Shown here: positions 1 to 8,163 of the stretch, in pieces
Numbering within the stretch: the stretch's first letter is position 1
Layout of the letters: the number at the start of each line of letters is the position of its first letter
DNA from: an uncultured Collinsella sp.
GTDB lineage: Bacteria; Actinomycetota; Coriobacteriia; Coriobacteriales; Coriobacteriaceae
Assembly (NCBI GenBank): GCA_900549555.1
Contig: UROO01000002.1
Location: 1-52,188, forward strand
Direction: 5' to 3'
DNA length: 52,188 nt
Notes under the pieces: generated by a model
What the model saw: only the letters and a program-made list of their open reading frames with translations
The model's database searches: none
Told to the model about the DNA's origin: nothing
Position numbers and translations under genes: made by a program

Positions 1-48
1 CGAGATAGGAGTCCGTCTCGTGGGCTCGGAGATGTGTATAAGAGACAG
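1..48. other. Nextera/Illumina i7-side adapter (artificial sequence)
   Basis: Not genomic. Bases 15-48 match the 34-base Nextera read-2 transposase adapter, ending in the Tn5 mosaic end AGATGTGTATAAGAGACAG. Bases 1-6 (CGAGAT) are the end of the P7 primer, and bases 7-14 (AGGAGTCC) occupy the i7 index slot and match the index I recall as N705. Reading frames that begin with MYKRQ here are artefacts. Genomic sequence begins at 49. Confidence 0.97.
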
Positions 49-335
49 CCCGAAACCTGCGCGGGCAGCAGGCTCTCCAGAATCTTGACCTGCTCGGTCA
101 GGTTGTCGGTACGCTCCTGGTCGGTACCGGCCTTAATGGACATCTCCAGCGTCTCGCTCGTCTGCTTAATCAGACGCTTGATCATGCTGTTGACGTCTTC
201 CTCGGTCACGTCGCGGCGCTCGTTAACCTCGATGTTCTTCACCTCGGCCTTGACCTGGCGAATGATGGACAGGCGAACCTTATCCTTGGCCTTCATGGCG
301 GCGATCATTTCCTGCTGCAGCTCTTCGTTGGTCAT
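49..335 (-). CDS. GatB/YqeY domain protein, 3' truncated
   Basis: The first 95 codons of a YqeY-family protein, cut at its C-terminus by the contig end. The start ATG (333-335) follows AGGAGG at a good distance. The protein opens MTNEELQQEMIAAMKAKD and continues with KVRLSIIRQVKAEVKN and an acidic helical segment ending near ILESLLPAQ, which is the usual YqeY pattern (LESYLPKQ in relatives). The family resembles the tRNA-binding tail of the GatB amidotransferase subunit, but its cellular role is not settled. The full gene would be about 150 codons. Confidence 0.85.
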
Positions 336-389
336 CTGCAAATCCTCCTCAATAGCGTGGGCGACACTCGCGCGGGCACCGCCCCATGA

Positions 390-1610
390 TTACTCAGTCG
401 TCGACGAATCGTCGGTCGAACTCTTGGTGATGCCCTTCAGACTCACGTTATAGGGCACGTCCTTGGGCATGGGGTTGACGGTGATGTCGGCGTCCTTCTT
501 GTACTGCTCCAGCCACTCACTGTATGCAGTACTGGCCGCCTGCGTCTTCACCACGTTAGAGACATACTTCTTGATGTCCTTGGGTACCTGCTTGATGTCA
601 TCGACCTGGCTATCGACATGGAAGTAGTCGGTGCACTTGATGACATGGTAACCATAGGTCGACTCGACGACGCCGCTCACATCGCCCTTGTTGAGCCCCT
701 CGAGCGCCGTCTGGTAGCTGTCGACGAAGGTGGTGAGCTTATCCCAACCCACATCGCCCTTCTTCTCCTTGGAGCCGGTGTCGTCGGAATACTGCTTCAC
801 GGCGTCCTCAAAGCTCAGCTCGCCGGAGTTGATCTTCTCCAGGCACTCCTGTGCCTTGGCCTTGGCGGCGGCCCTGTCCTCGTCGGATGCGTCGGAATCA
901 ACCTTGATCAGGATATTCGACGAGCGGCGGGCGTCATTGTAGTTAGACAGGTTCTCGTTGATGTAATCGACGATCTCGCTGTCCTTGGGCTTGCTGGTGG
1001 GCGCCACGGCGTCCTTAAGCTTTTGCTGTGCCAGGTTCTCCTTGAGCGAGTCCTTGTAGGTGTCCTCGGTATAGCCGTAGGTCTTAAGGGTCTTCTTAAA
1101 GGCCTTGGCACCGCCCGCGCTCTTGCACGCGTCCTTCCATGCCTTCTCGACCTCCTCGTCCGACACCGTCACGCCGTTTTCCTTCTGCGCCTGCTGGAGC
1201 AGAATCTGCTGCGTGTAGGAATCGATGAGCTGCTTGCGGTACTTTTTGGGCGTCAGGTCGTTGTCGACCAGATACTGCGCCCAGTCCTTGTCCTTGGTGT
1301 AACCGTAGGACGTGCGCATGCTCATGATCTGCTTGGTCACGGTGTCCTCGGTGAGATTGGTACCGTTGATGGTGGCGGCGACACCGCCGGTAAGCTTGTA
1401 GCTCGAGGTATCCTCTGCCTGCGACATGAGACCGGAGCATGCCATGGCCGAGACGGAAAGCAGCATTGCCAGCACGCCGATAACCACCAGGACGATCTTG
1501 ACGGTCTTGGACACGTACGTCTTGCGCTGCTTCTTACGAGAGCTGGAGGCAGCGCGAGCCTGCTGCTCGGGCGTCGGCGCGGCCTCGGAGTTCTTTTTCT
1601 TGTTTGCCAT
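390..1610 (-). CDS. Membrane-anchored parvulin-type peptidyl-prolyl isomerase (PrsA/SurA-like foldase)
   Basis: A 406-residue foldase that probably assists folding of exported proteins outside the membrane. Residues 1-35 are a cytoplasmic Lys/Arg-rich tail, followed by one hydrophobic segment (about 37-58). That segment ends SAMACSG; the cysteine could be lipidated, although the -3 position is not the usual Leu. Residues about 80-215 form a SurA-N-like helical chaperone domain. Residues about 225-335 are the PpiC rotamase domain, with FEDAVKQYSDD, KGDVGW and GYHVIK motifs. The C-terminus is charged and Ser/Thr rich. The start is supported by AAAGG upstream. Family-level function is secure; substrates are unknown. 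Confidence 0.88.
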   Translation of the reverse strand: MANKKKNSEAAPTPEQQARAASSSRKKQRKTYVSKTVKIVLVVIGVLAMLLSVSAMACSGLMSQAEDTSSYKLTGGVAATINGTNLTEDTVTKQIMSMRTSYGYTKDKDWAQYLVDNDLTPKKYRKQLIDSYTQQILLQQAQKENGVTVSDEEVEKAWKDACKSAGGAKAFKKTLKTYGYTEDTYKDSLKENLAQQKLKDAVAPTSKPKDSEIVDYINENLSNYNDARRSSNILIKVDSDASDEDRAAAKAKAQECLEKINSGELSFEDAVKQYSDDTGSKEKKGDVGWDKLTTFVDSYQTALEGLNKGDVSGVVESTYGYHVIKCTDYFHVDSQVDDIKQVPKDIKKYVSNVVKTQAASTAYSEWLEQYKKDADITVNPMPKDVPYNVSLKGITKSSTDDSSTTE

Positions 1611-1737
1611 AGTTGGCCTTTCGCATCACGAATCGAACAAACGCCATTGTGTCACAACGCGGACCCCGCGACACACCTGGTGCATGGGGGACAGGTTAAT
1701 CTGCACCATTTTGGTGCAAAGGGGGCTGTTCTGGCTG

Positions 1738-1822
1738 TCGGCAGTTAGGGACATTCCTTTTCTGCCGGCACTTGGGGACTGTCCCTAACTGCCGGCAGAA
1801 AAGGAACGTCCCCAGGTGCCGG
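1738..1822. repeat. Compound intergenic palindrome with three interleaved inverted repeats
   Basis: Three pairs of inverted repeats are packed into 85 bases: 1738-1751 with 1781-1794, 1754-1769 with 1791-1806, and 1765-1779 with 1808-1822 (one mismatch). The arms share CGGCAGTTAGGGAC and TTTTCTGCCGGC words. Since arms overlap in part, the transcript could fold in alternative ways. It lies between the foldase gene and the PTS gene, which share a strand. A shorter palindrome, GCACCATTTTGGTGC, lies just to the left. It looks like a REP/MITE-like intergenic element. Confidence 0.7.
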
Positions 1823-1834
1823 CTTTGTTCCACC

Positions 1835-2299
1835 TTAGAAGTGGCGGCGGATGGCGTCGACCACGCCCTGGGGTGTGGTCTGGCCGAGCACGTCGGCTGC
1901 GGCGTCGGCATCCATAAAGATATTCATGAGCGCTTGCAGGGCCTCGACCTGACCGCCCGGCTCGGCAATGCCCAGATTGATGATAATCTGCGCCGGCACG
2001 GGGGCGCCCATGCCCGCCATAGCGTTGAATGTCACGGGCACGGCAGGCTTTACCACCGCGATATAGGGCTTAGCCACAAATCCGGGATCAGTATGCGGGA
2101 TGGCGATATTGGCCGCCGGCATGGCAAGGCCCGTGGGATAGGCGTCCTCGCGTGCGCGAACGGCGTCAAGCCAGCCATCGGCAATGTAGCCGCGCGGGGC
2201 GAGCTCGCTCTCGAGCTGCGCAAACACCTCGCCCGGCGTCGCACACCCCCAATCAAAAAACACCAGCTCAGGCGTAAACAGCGCTTCGTTATCCGTCAT
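1835..2299 (-). CDS. PTS sugar transporter subunit IIA (fructose/galactitol-type EIIA)
   Basis: A 154-residue single-domain EIIA of the PTS_EIIA_2 fold. It receives phosphate from HPr on a histidine and passes it to a IIB partner. The expected active-site motif IAIPHTD is present near residue 68, preceded by YPTGL as in GatA-type IIA proteins. No IIB or IIC gene lies nearby, so either the permease is encoded elsewhere or the protein is regulatory. The start ATG has a strong AGAGAGGTGAG ribosome binding site. Substrate cannot be assigned. Confidence 0.85.
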   Translation of the reverse strand: MTDNEALFTPELVFFDWGCATPGEVFAQLESELAPRGYIADGWLDAVRAREDAYPTGLAMPAANIAIPHTDPGFVAKPYIAVVKPAVPVTFNAMAGMGAPVPAQIIINLGIAEPGGQVEALQALMNIFMDADAAADVLGQTTPQGVVDAIRRHF

Positions 2300-2339
2300 G
2301 CGCTCACCTCTCTCACCTAGTCACCTGCTAGTCATTGGG

Positions 2340-2373
2340 GACGTTCTTAAATGAGTAGTCATTCAAGAACGTC
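2340..2373. repeat. 15-bp inverted repeat with GTAG loop
   Basis: GACGTTCTTAAATGA (2340-2354) faces TCATTCAAGAACGTC (2359-2373) with one mismatch and a 4-base loop. It lies between purN and the PTS gene, downstream of the purN terminator. It could be a second transcript-end hairpin or a small mobile palindrome. Confidence 0.6.
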
Positions 2374-2384
2374 GCAGGCGACTA

Positions 2385-2429
2385 CCAAAACAAAAGGTGG
2401 TCACGCGCGCCTTGGCGCCAATGACCACC
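2385..2429 (-). terminator. Rho-independent terminator after purN
   Basis: On the minus strand the arms GGTGGTCA and TGACCACC (2396-2403 and 2422-2429) enclose a GC-rich loop and are followed by TTTTGTTTTGG. It lies 33 bases past the purN stop, closing the purF-purM-purN unit. Confidence 0.85.
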
Positions 2430-2461
2430 CTGACTACTCGGCTAAATTGTACTGTGCGCCG

Positions 2462-3163
2462 CTAGCCGCGAGGCGCGTCAATTGCGACCTTGCCGCTCTC
2501 CAGCACGTGGACGCGGCCGTCGGCGAGCATTTGCACGACCTCGGGATACAGCACGTGCTCAATCGCGTGGATGTGCTCCTCGAGCGTGTCGACGTCCCAG
2601 CCCTCCTCAACAGCCAGCGCACGCTGGGCGATGATGGGGCCGTTGTCGTAGATCTCGTTGGCAAAGTGCACGGTCACGCCGGTCACCTTGACGCCGCGAG
2701 CAAACGCATCGTCAATCGCATGGGCACCGGTAAAGCTCGGCAGCAGCGCCGGGTGCAGGTTGACCACGCGGTTGGGAAACGCCGCCAGCAGAGGCGTGTG
2801 CACCATGCGCATGTAACCGGCCATGACCGCATATTCGCAGCCGCGCTCGAGCAGCTCATGCGCGATGATCTCGTCAGCCGCGATGGGATCGGCATAGACA
2901 TCCTTGGACAGCGTGAGCGTCTGGATGCCCGCACGCTCGGCGCGCTGCAAGCCCTTGGCCGAAGGACGGCTCGACACCACAAGCTCAATCGAGGCGTTGA
3001 GCTTGCCGACGGCGATCAGGTCGATCAGCGCCTGCAGGTTGGTACCCGAACCGCTGATAAGCACGCCGATCTTAAGCGGCTCGGCCGTATCGGTGCCGGT
3101 CGGACGGGTGTAGGGCACAAAGCCCAGGCCCTCGGCAGCAGCCATCTGCTCGTTAGCGCTCAT
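2462..3163 (-). CDS. purN: Phosphoribosylglycinamide formyltransferase
   Basis: Transfers a formyl group from 10-formyl-THF to GAR, the third step of purine synthesis. The nucleotide-binding GVLISGSGTNLQAL motif begins near residue 32, and the catalytic region VNLHPALLPSFTGAHA, with the Asn and His of the active site, is intact. The distal DNGPIIAQ segment supplies the conserved Asp. The protein (233 residues) has about 30 extra N-terminal residues compared with PurN proteins that start at the first beta strand. No clearly better internal start is visible. Its start overlaps the end of purM by 11 bases, implying translational coupling. Confidence 0.95.
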   Translation of the reverse strand: MSANEQMAAAEGLGFVPYTRPTGTDTAEPLKIGVLISGSGTNLQALIDLIAVGKLNASIELVVSSRPSAKGLQRAERAGIQTLTLSKDVYADPIAADEIIAHELLERGCEYAVMAGYMRMVHTPLLAAFPNRVVNLHPALLPSFTGAHAIDDAFARGVKVTGVTVHFANEIYDNGPIIAQRALAVEEGWDVDTLEEHIHAIEHVLYPEVVQMLADGRVHVLESGKVAIDAPRG

Positions 3164-4256
3164 CGGAGTACACGACCTTACCGGAACCCTCGACGCACTC
3201 GCCCACGCGGAACGGCTTCTCGCCTAGCGCGACCAGAGCCTCGGTCACCGCGGCCTCGTCCTCGGGGGCGACGATCAGGCACAGGCCGACGCCCATGTTG
3301 AAGGTCTTGCATGCCTCGTTGGGCGCGAGCTCGGCCTGGCGCGACACGTAGGTGATGACGGGCGGAACGTCCCAGCCCATCTCGGCACCGTTGCGGGCGA
3401 CCACGGCGTCGACGTCGTCGGCAAGCGCGCGGTTGAGGTTCTCGGTGATACCGCCGCCGGTGATGTGGGCGATAGCGTGCACCGGAGCGCCGCCGCGAAG
3501 CAGCTCAAGAACCGGCTTGACGTAGATGCGCGTGGGGGCCAGCAGGGCGTCAGCCAGCGAAGCGCCACCGAGCTCCTCGAGCGGACGGCTCAGCTCCTCG
3601 GCCTTAGCGGCGGCCTCGGGCGTGCCCGGCTTGATGCCGTCAACACCGATGACCTTGCGCACGAGCGAGTAGCCGTTGGAATGCACGCCAGTGGAGGGCA
3701 GGCCCAGGATGACATCGCCGGGGCGGACGTTCGCGGGGTCGAGCATCTTGGGACGGTCGACGACGCCCACGGTAAATCCGGCAAGGTCGTAGTCGGCAGG
3801 AGCCATGACGCCGGGATGCTCGGCCATCTCGCCGCCCACGAGCGCGCAGCCCGCGAGCTTGCAGCCATCGGCCACGCCCTTGATGATCTTTGCCATGTGC
3901 TCGGCCTCAATGTGGCCGATGGCAACGTAGTCCAGGAAGAACAGCGGCTCGGCGCCCGAAGCCAAAATGTCGTTAACGCACATGGCGACCAGGTCCTGGC
4001 CCACCGTCTCGTGACGGTCCATGATCTGGGCGAGCACGAGCTTGGTGCCTACGCCGTCGGTACCGCTGATCAGGATCGGGTCTTCCATATCCTTAAGTGC
4101 GGCGGCCGAGAACAGGCCACCAAAGCCACCGATACCGCCGATGACCTCGGGGCGGTTGGTGTCCTTAACCATTTGCTTAATAGCGTCGACGGCGCGACCG
4201 CCCTCGGCGGTATCGACGCCGGCATCCTCATACGTCACATGCTTGCTGTCGCTCAT
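3153..4256 (-). CDS. purM: Phosphoribosylformylglycinamidine cyclo-ligase (AIR synthetase)
   Basis: Closes the imidazole ring of FGAM to AIR using ATP. The 367-residue length is slightly above the family norm (about 345). Diagnostic motifs are GGIGGFGGLFS near the N-terminus, ILISGTDGVGTKL, and the HITGGGITENLNR segment in the C-terminal half. The start is supported by AGGAAGG upstream. It sits between purF and purN and overlaps purN, so these three appear to be one transcript. The 156-base gap to purF holds no convincing terminator. Confidence 0.96.
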   Translation of the reverse strand: MSDSKHVTYEDAGVDTAEGGRAVDAIKQMVKDTNRPEVIGGIGGFGGLFSAAALKDMEDPILISGTDGVGTKLVLAQIMDRHETVGQDLVAMCVNDILASGAEPLFFLDYVAIGHIEAEHMAKIIKGVADGCKLAGCALVGGEMAEHPGVMAPADYDLAGFTVGVVDRPKMLDPANVRPGDVILGLPSTGVHSNGYSLVRKVIGVDGIKPGTPEAAAKAEELSRPLEELGGASLADALLAPTRIYVKPVLELLRGGAPVHAIAHITGGGITENLNRALADDVDAVVARNGAEMGWDVPPVITYVSRQAELAPNEACKTFNMGVGLCLIVAPEDEAAVTEALVALGEKPFRVGECVEGSGKVVYSDER

Positions 4257-4412
4257 CTGAGCCTTCCTCTCCCACTACCGTCCGCCGCCCGGGCGCCAAA
4301 CGGTGCTCATAGTTGCGTTCATTTCGGCGCGCATTCTGGCAACGCGCGCCGCTCAATCAACAAAACAGCAGGTAAAACCTACCAAAATAAGCCTGTCCCC
4401 AAATGGCAGGTT

Positions 4413-6083
4413 TTAAGCCTCGCCGTGCTTCTCTTCCCAGCTGCGGTCATCGTATTTCTCGACCACGGCGTCGTCGTCAAAGTGCAGCGGCTTATCCAGG
4501 TTGCGGGGCTTAAAGCCCTCCATGAACTTGTCGCGGCCAAAGCTCTCGGGAATCGCCACGGGATAACGGCCGGTAAAGCACGCATCGCAGTAGCCGCCCT
4601 TGGGCATGACCTTCAGCAAGCCCTCAACCGAAAGGAAGGCCAGCGAATCGGCGCCGATATACTCGCAGATCTCCTCGACCGTCTTGTTGGCGCTGATGAG
4701 CTGCGACTGCACGTCGGTATCGATACCGTAGAAGCACGGCCAGATGACCTCGGGCGAGTTGATGCGGATGTGAATCTCCTTGGCGCCGGCATTGCGCAGC
4801 ATCTTGACGAGCTGCACCATGGTGGTGCCGCGTACGATGGAGTCGTCGATCACGACCAGGCGCTTGCCCTCGATGTTGTCACGCAGCGGGTTGAGCTTCA
4901 TACGCACGCCCATGGCGCGCAGCTCCTGCGTGGGCTCGATAAACGTACGGCCCACATAGCGATTCTTGATGAGGCCCTCGCCAAAGGGAATGCCGCTCTC
5001 GTGCGAATAGCCCTCCGCGGGCGGCAGGCCGGAGTCGGGCACGCCGATGACCAGGTCGGCCTCGACGGGCTCCTCATGTGCCAACTGACGACCCATGTCG
5101 TAGCGGCAGGCGTAGACGCTCTTGCCGTTCATGATGGAGTCGGGGCGGGCAAAGTAGACCTGCTCAAAGATGCAGTTGGCGGGCTCTTCGGCTGCGGGCA
5201 CACCCTGCTCGGACACCAGGCCCTCGGCGCTGATGCGCAAGATCTCGCCGGGACGGACATCACGGACATACTCGGCACCCACGATATCGAGTGCGCACGT
5301 CTCGGAGGCAACGACCCAGCCGCCGGCGCGCGTGATATGGACGGCGGAGTCGGCCGTCGAGGCTCCGTCTTGCGAGGGCAGCTGCGAAACAGAAGCTGCG
5401 TCGGCCTGGTCCAGGCCCTCGTCCACGAGCTTGCCCAGCACCAGCGGACGAATGCCGTGCGGGTCGCGGAAAGCGTAGAGTGCCTGCTCGTTGATGAGTG
5501 TCATGGCGTAACCGCCGCGCACGAGCTCCATGGTCTTGCGAATGCCCTCGCGCAGGTGGCCCGTACGCTGGGTGAAGTAGCCGATAAGCTTGGTCGCGAC
5601 CTCGGAATCCGAATTGGAGAGGAACGGCACGCCCAGCTCGATCAGCTGACGGCGCAGCTCGTCGGTGTTGACCAGAGTGCCGTTGTGAGCAAGTGCGATG
5701 ATGACGCTGTTGATGGTAGAAAGATGCGGCTGCGAGGCTTCCCAACTCTTGGCGCCGGCAGTGCCATAGCGCACGTGGCCCACGGCCAGCTGGCCGGAGA
5801 GCGTCGACAGGTCGGCATTGGAGAACACGCGATCGAGCAGTCCCAGGTCTTTACGAACCATAACCGTGCCACCATCGCCCACGGCGATTCCCGCCGATTC
5901 CTGGCCGCGATGCTGCAACGCGCGCAGACCAAAGTACGTCAGCCGAGCCACATCGCGATCGGGTGCCCACACACCAAAGATGCCGCATTCCTCATGCAGC
6001 TGGTCGGAGTCCGGATCATACGTCGACATGGTCGTCACCTGTCCCGTGGCACGCTCGGCCGCGCGGATGGTTTCTTGAGACAT
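4413..6083 (-). CDS. purF: Amidophosphoribosyltransferase
   Basis: Catalyses the committed step of purine synthesis, PRPP plus glutamine to phosphoribosylamine. The N-terminal Ntn-type glutaminase has the nucleophile Cys33 (EECGIFGVW), preceded by a 32-residue leader that is presumably cleaved, then LRALQHRGQESAGI. The phosphoribosyltransferase part shows the PRPP loop VVIDDSIVRGTT near residue 410. A Ser/Ala-rich insert (about residues 225-255) is not usual for the family. C-terminal YCDACF fits the iron-sulfur-type PurF of Gram-positive bacteria. The chosen ATG has GAGGGG upstream; an internal Met19 lacks such a site. First gene of the purF-M-N unit. Confidence 0.95.
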   Translation of the reverse strand: MSQETIRAAERATGQVTTMSTYDPDSDQLHEECGIFGVWAPDRDVARLTYFGLRALQHRGQESAGIAVGDGGTVMVRKDLGLLDRVFSNADLSTLSGQLAVGHVRYGTAGAKSWEASQPHLSTINSVIIALAHNGTLVNTDELRRQLIELGVPFLSNSDSEVATKLIGYFTQRTGHLREGIRKTMELVRGGYAMTLINEQALYAFRDPHGIRPLVLGKLVDEGLDQADAASVSQLPSQDGASTADSAVHITRAGGWVVASETCALDIVGAEYVRDVRPGEILRISAEGLVSEQGVPAAEEPANCIFEQVYFARPDSIMNGKSVYACRYDMGRQLAHEEPVEADLVIGVPDSGLPPAEGYSHESGIPFGEGLIKNRYVGRTFIEPTQELRAMGVRMKLNPLRDNIEGKRLVVIDDSIVRGTTMVQLVKMLRNAGAKEIHIRINSPEVIWPCFYGIDTDVQSQLISANKTVEEICEYIGADSLAFLSVEGLLKVMPKGGYCDACFTGRYPVAIPESFGRDKFMEGFKPRNLDKPLHFDDDAVVEKYDDRSWEEKHGEA

Positions 6084-6124
6084 GGCATCCCCTCAGAGCC
6101 TCGTTATTTGGCGTTACCCGCCCT

Positions 6125-6130
6125 ATTATA
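6125..6130 (-). promoter_or_regulatory. Probable -10 element for purF
   Basis: On the minus strand TATAAT lies 42 bases before the purF start. No good -35 is seen at normal spacing, so it may rely on extended -10 contacts or an activator. The 296-base divergent gap (6084-6379) also holds a small CGGGAC/GTCCCG palindrome at 6235-6251. No guanine riboswitch was recognised. Confidence 0.45.
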
Positions 6131-6379
6131 CGCACGGTAAGACAAGCACTCCCGCGCATGAGCAGCGCTTTTTAAAAGCCCACCGAGCTTATAATCCGTT
6201 TTGCGGCCAAACATTTTATTGGGAAACCTGCCCGCGGGACCAACGGTCCCGTATGCTTCCGTCGCGACGCGTCTCGCCCACCGTTAGGGCTTACATTGCT
6301 GCAATTGGGACGTTCGTCCTGTCTTTTAGCAGGTCGGCGGCGTATCCTGTAACCTAGGACAAAACGAGAAAGGTTCTGT

Positions 6380-7609
6380 ATGGATCGAAACGAACTCGAC
6401 CCCAGCGTCCCCAGCGCCACGGAGGTCAAGAAGATCCCCCTCATCATTAAGGTGTATGCCGCCCTGTGCATCCTGTCCGGCGTGGGCACGCTCCCGTCGG
6501 TCGGCGCCTTTATGTGGCAGGTCATCACCGCACTCATCAACGGCAACGCCGCCGCCAAACTCGGCGACAACACGCTCGTCGCGGTCGGCCTTATCGTCGC
6601 CGGCATCATGCTCTCGGCGGCGAGCGCGGTCATCTTAATCATCTTCGGCCTGGACCTCATCAAGGACCAGCGCCGCAACGCCGCGCGCCTGTCCTATATC
6701 CTTATCGCATTTACCGTCATTGAGCTTTTGGTCGACGTGATGCTCCAGGGTATCGGACCGTTCTTGCTGCGCCCCGCCATCCAGCTCGGCATCCTCGTCG
6801 CGCTTTCGGCCACCGTCGACCCCACGCTTCGTCAGGAGCGCGAGCTGCAGCGCCGCCTGCAGGAGATGCTCGATCGCGACGCCGCCGCCGAGGGCATGCT
6901 CGGCCGCGATGAGACCGGCGAAGGCTACATCAAGCTCAACTACTTCAACCTGTTCTGGGTATTCTTTGTCTGCTGCGTGCTGGGCCTCATCCTGGAGGAC
7001 ATCTGGCATATGACGGTCGACGACCCGGGCGTCTACCAGAACCGCGCCGGCATGCTGTTTGGTCCCTTCAGCCCCATCTACGGATTTGGTGCCGTACTCA
7101 TGACCATGGTGCTCAACCGCTTCTACAAAAAGAACCCCATCATTATCTTTTTGGTGAGTGCCCTACTTGGCGCAAGCTTTGAGGTGTTCGTGGGCTGGTT
7201 TATGCAGACCTCTTTCGGTGTGGTCTCGTGGAGCTACTCGCATATGAAGCTCTTTGGCATGCCCGATCCACTCGCCGTGCTTACGGGCGGACGCACCTGC
7301 ACAGGCTTCGCCTGCCTGTGGGGCCTGGGCGGACTCATCTGGATCAAGCTGCTGCTGCCAAGATTGCTCAAGCTCATCAACATGATTCCCTGGAAGAGTC
7401 GTTACTCAGCCACCGTCATCTTTACCATCATCATGCTGGTCGACGGCGTCATGACGCTGCAATCGCTCGACTACTGGTATCAGCGCGTCAACGGCACGGT
7501 CAACGATATTCCCGTTGCGCAGTTCTACGGCACGTACTTCGATAATGAATACATGGAAAATCGCTTCCAGAGCATGACCATGAGCCCCAAGGACGCCACA
7601 CGCGTATAG
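6380..7609 (+). CDS. CmpB-type putative ABC-transporter permease, multi-pass membrane protein
   Basis: A 409-residue membrane protein. Its second half (about 185-370) matches the family called ABC_trans_CmpB (PF06541): YFNLFWVFFVCCVLG opening, LEDIWHM, then MLFGPFSPIYGFGAVL and a glycine-rich CTGFACLWGLGGL helix. The first 150 residues form another set of about four hydrophobic helices, separated by a charged linker containing RQERELQRRLQEM. No ATPase gene is adjacent, and the transporter label for this family is only a prediction. The start has AGAAAGG upstream. It is one of few plus-strand genes in this part of the contig. Confidence 0.75.
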   Translation: MDRNELDPSVPSATEVKKIPLIIKVYAALCILSGVGTLPSVGAFMWQVITALINGNAAAKLGDNTLVAVGLIVAGIMLSAASAVILIIFGLDLIKDQRRNAARLSYILIAFTVIELLVDVMLQGIGPFLLRPAIQLGILVALSATVDPTLRQERELQRRLQEMLDRDAAAEGMLGRDETGEGYIKLNYFNLFWVFFVCCVLGLILEDIWHMTVDDPGVYQNRAGMLFGPFSPIYGFGAVLMTMVLNRFYKKNPIIIFLVSALLGASFEVFVGWFMQTSFGVVSWSYSHMKLFGMPDPLAVLTGGRTCTGFACLWGLGGLIWIKLLLPRLLKLINMIPWKSRYSATVIFTIIMLVDGVMTLQSLDYWYQRVNGTVNDIPVAQFYGTYFDNEYMENRFQSMTMSPKDATRV

Positions 7610-7678
7610 CGCTGGCGCTGCTGCAGGTCGGTTCCAGCGGGCTTTTGCTATAGATGAGCTCGGGTTGATCGGAAAGCC

Positions 7679-8095
7679 CTATGCCTCGCGCTCGACCTCG
7701 TTCACACATTCATTCTTGACGGTGCCGACAAGCGACTGCAGGGCATCGACCACGTGCGGACGAATGTCTCCGCCAATGAGCACGAGCATGATGTCATCGC
7801 CCACGGAAAGCTCGCCGCTTGCCAGCCACACGCGCACATAGCCAATACCCGGCATCGCTCGCGTCGCCTCGATGGCAGACCGCACCTTTTCGGCATCGTA
7901 GCCAAAGACCATGCCGCCCACCTTGTGACCCGGGGCCACGCCATCGGTCTCGACTCCGCGCACCTCGGCCTTGGGCGTCGCGCGCACCACACCGTTATGC
8001 GTCAAATACATACCGCACGCAGGAGCCGACGGATCGGCCTTGGCCTCGCGCAGCCAAGCATCAATCGAAGGCATCGTTTTGCCATTCTCGAGCAT
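7679..8095 (-). CDS. MoaE-like protein (molybdopterin synthase large-subunit family)
   Basis: A 138-residue protein whose pattern fits MoaE: NGVVRAT near the N-terminus, a helix with the FGYDAEKVRSAIE pattern, then PGIGYVRVWLASGELSVGDDIMLVLIGG and a helix leading to a conserved-looking lysine in GTVKNE. MoaE inserts sulfur into precursor Z to form molybdopterin. The usual C-terminal Lys-rich active-site segment is short, and no moaD, moaA or moaC gene is nearby, so its activity is uncertain. Two start ATGs are adjacent; the second is 5 bases from AGGAGG and is chosen. It follows the sortase gene after 68 bases. Confidence 0.62.
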   Translation of the reverse strand: MLENGKTMPSIDAWLREAKADPSAPACGMYLTHNGVVRATPKAEVRGVETDGVAPGHKVGGMVFGYDAEKVRSAIEATRAMPGIGYVRVWLASGELSVGDDIMLVLIGGDIRPHVVDALQSLVGTVKNECVNEVEREA

Positions 8096-8163
8096 CATTT
8101 CCTCCTTTTACCGTCATCGAGCAGCTCATTTGGGACGGGGCTCTTTTAGCTACTCTTAACAAT

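Noticed and set aside
34..453. 139-codon frame starting MYKRQ
   Set aside because: Its start is inside the sequencing adapter and it runs antisense to the YqeY gene.
3465..6140. 891-codon plus-strand reading frame opposite purM/purF
   Set aside because: Antisense shadow of strongly conserved genes in a GC-rich genome; composition is His/Leu/Gly/Asp-rich with no domain.
6084..6379. Purine riboswitch upstream of purF
   Set aside because: No three-way junction or conserved loop words seen; only a -10-like TATAAT and a short palindrome.
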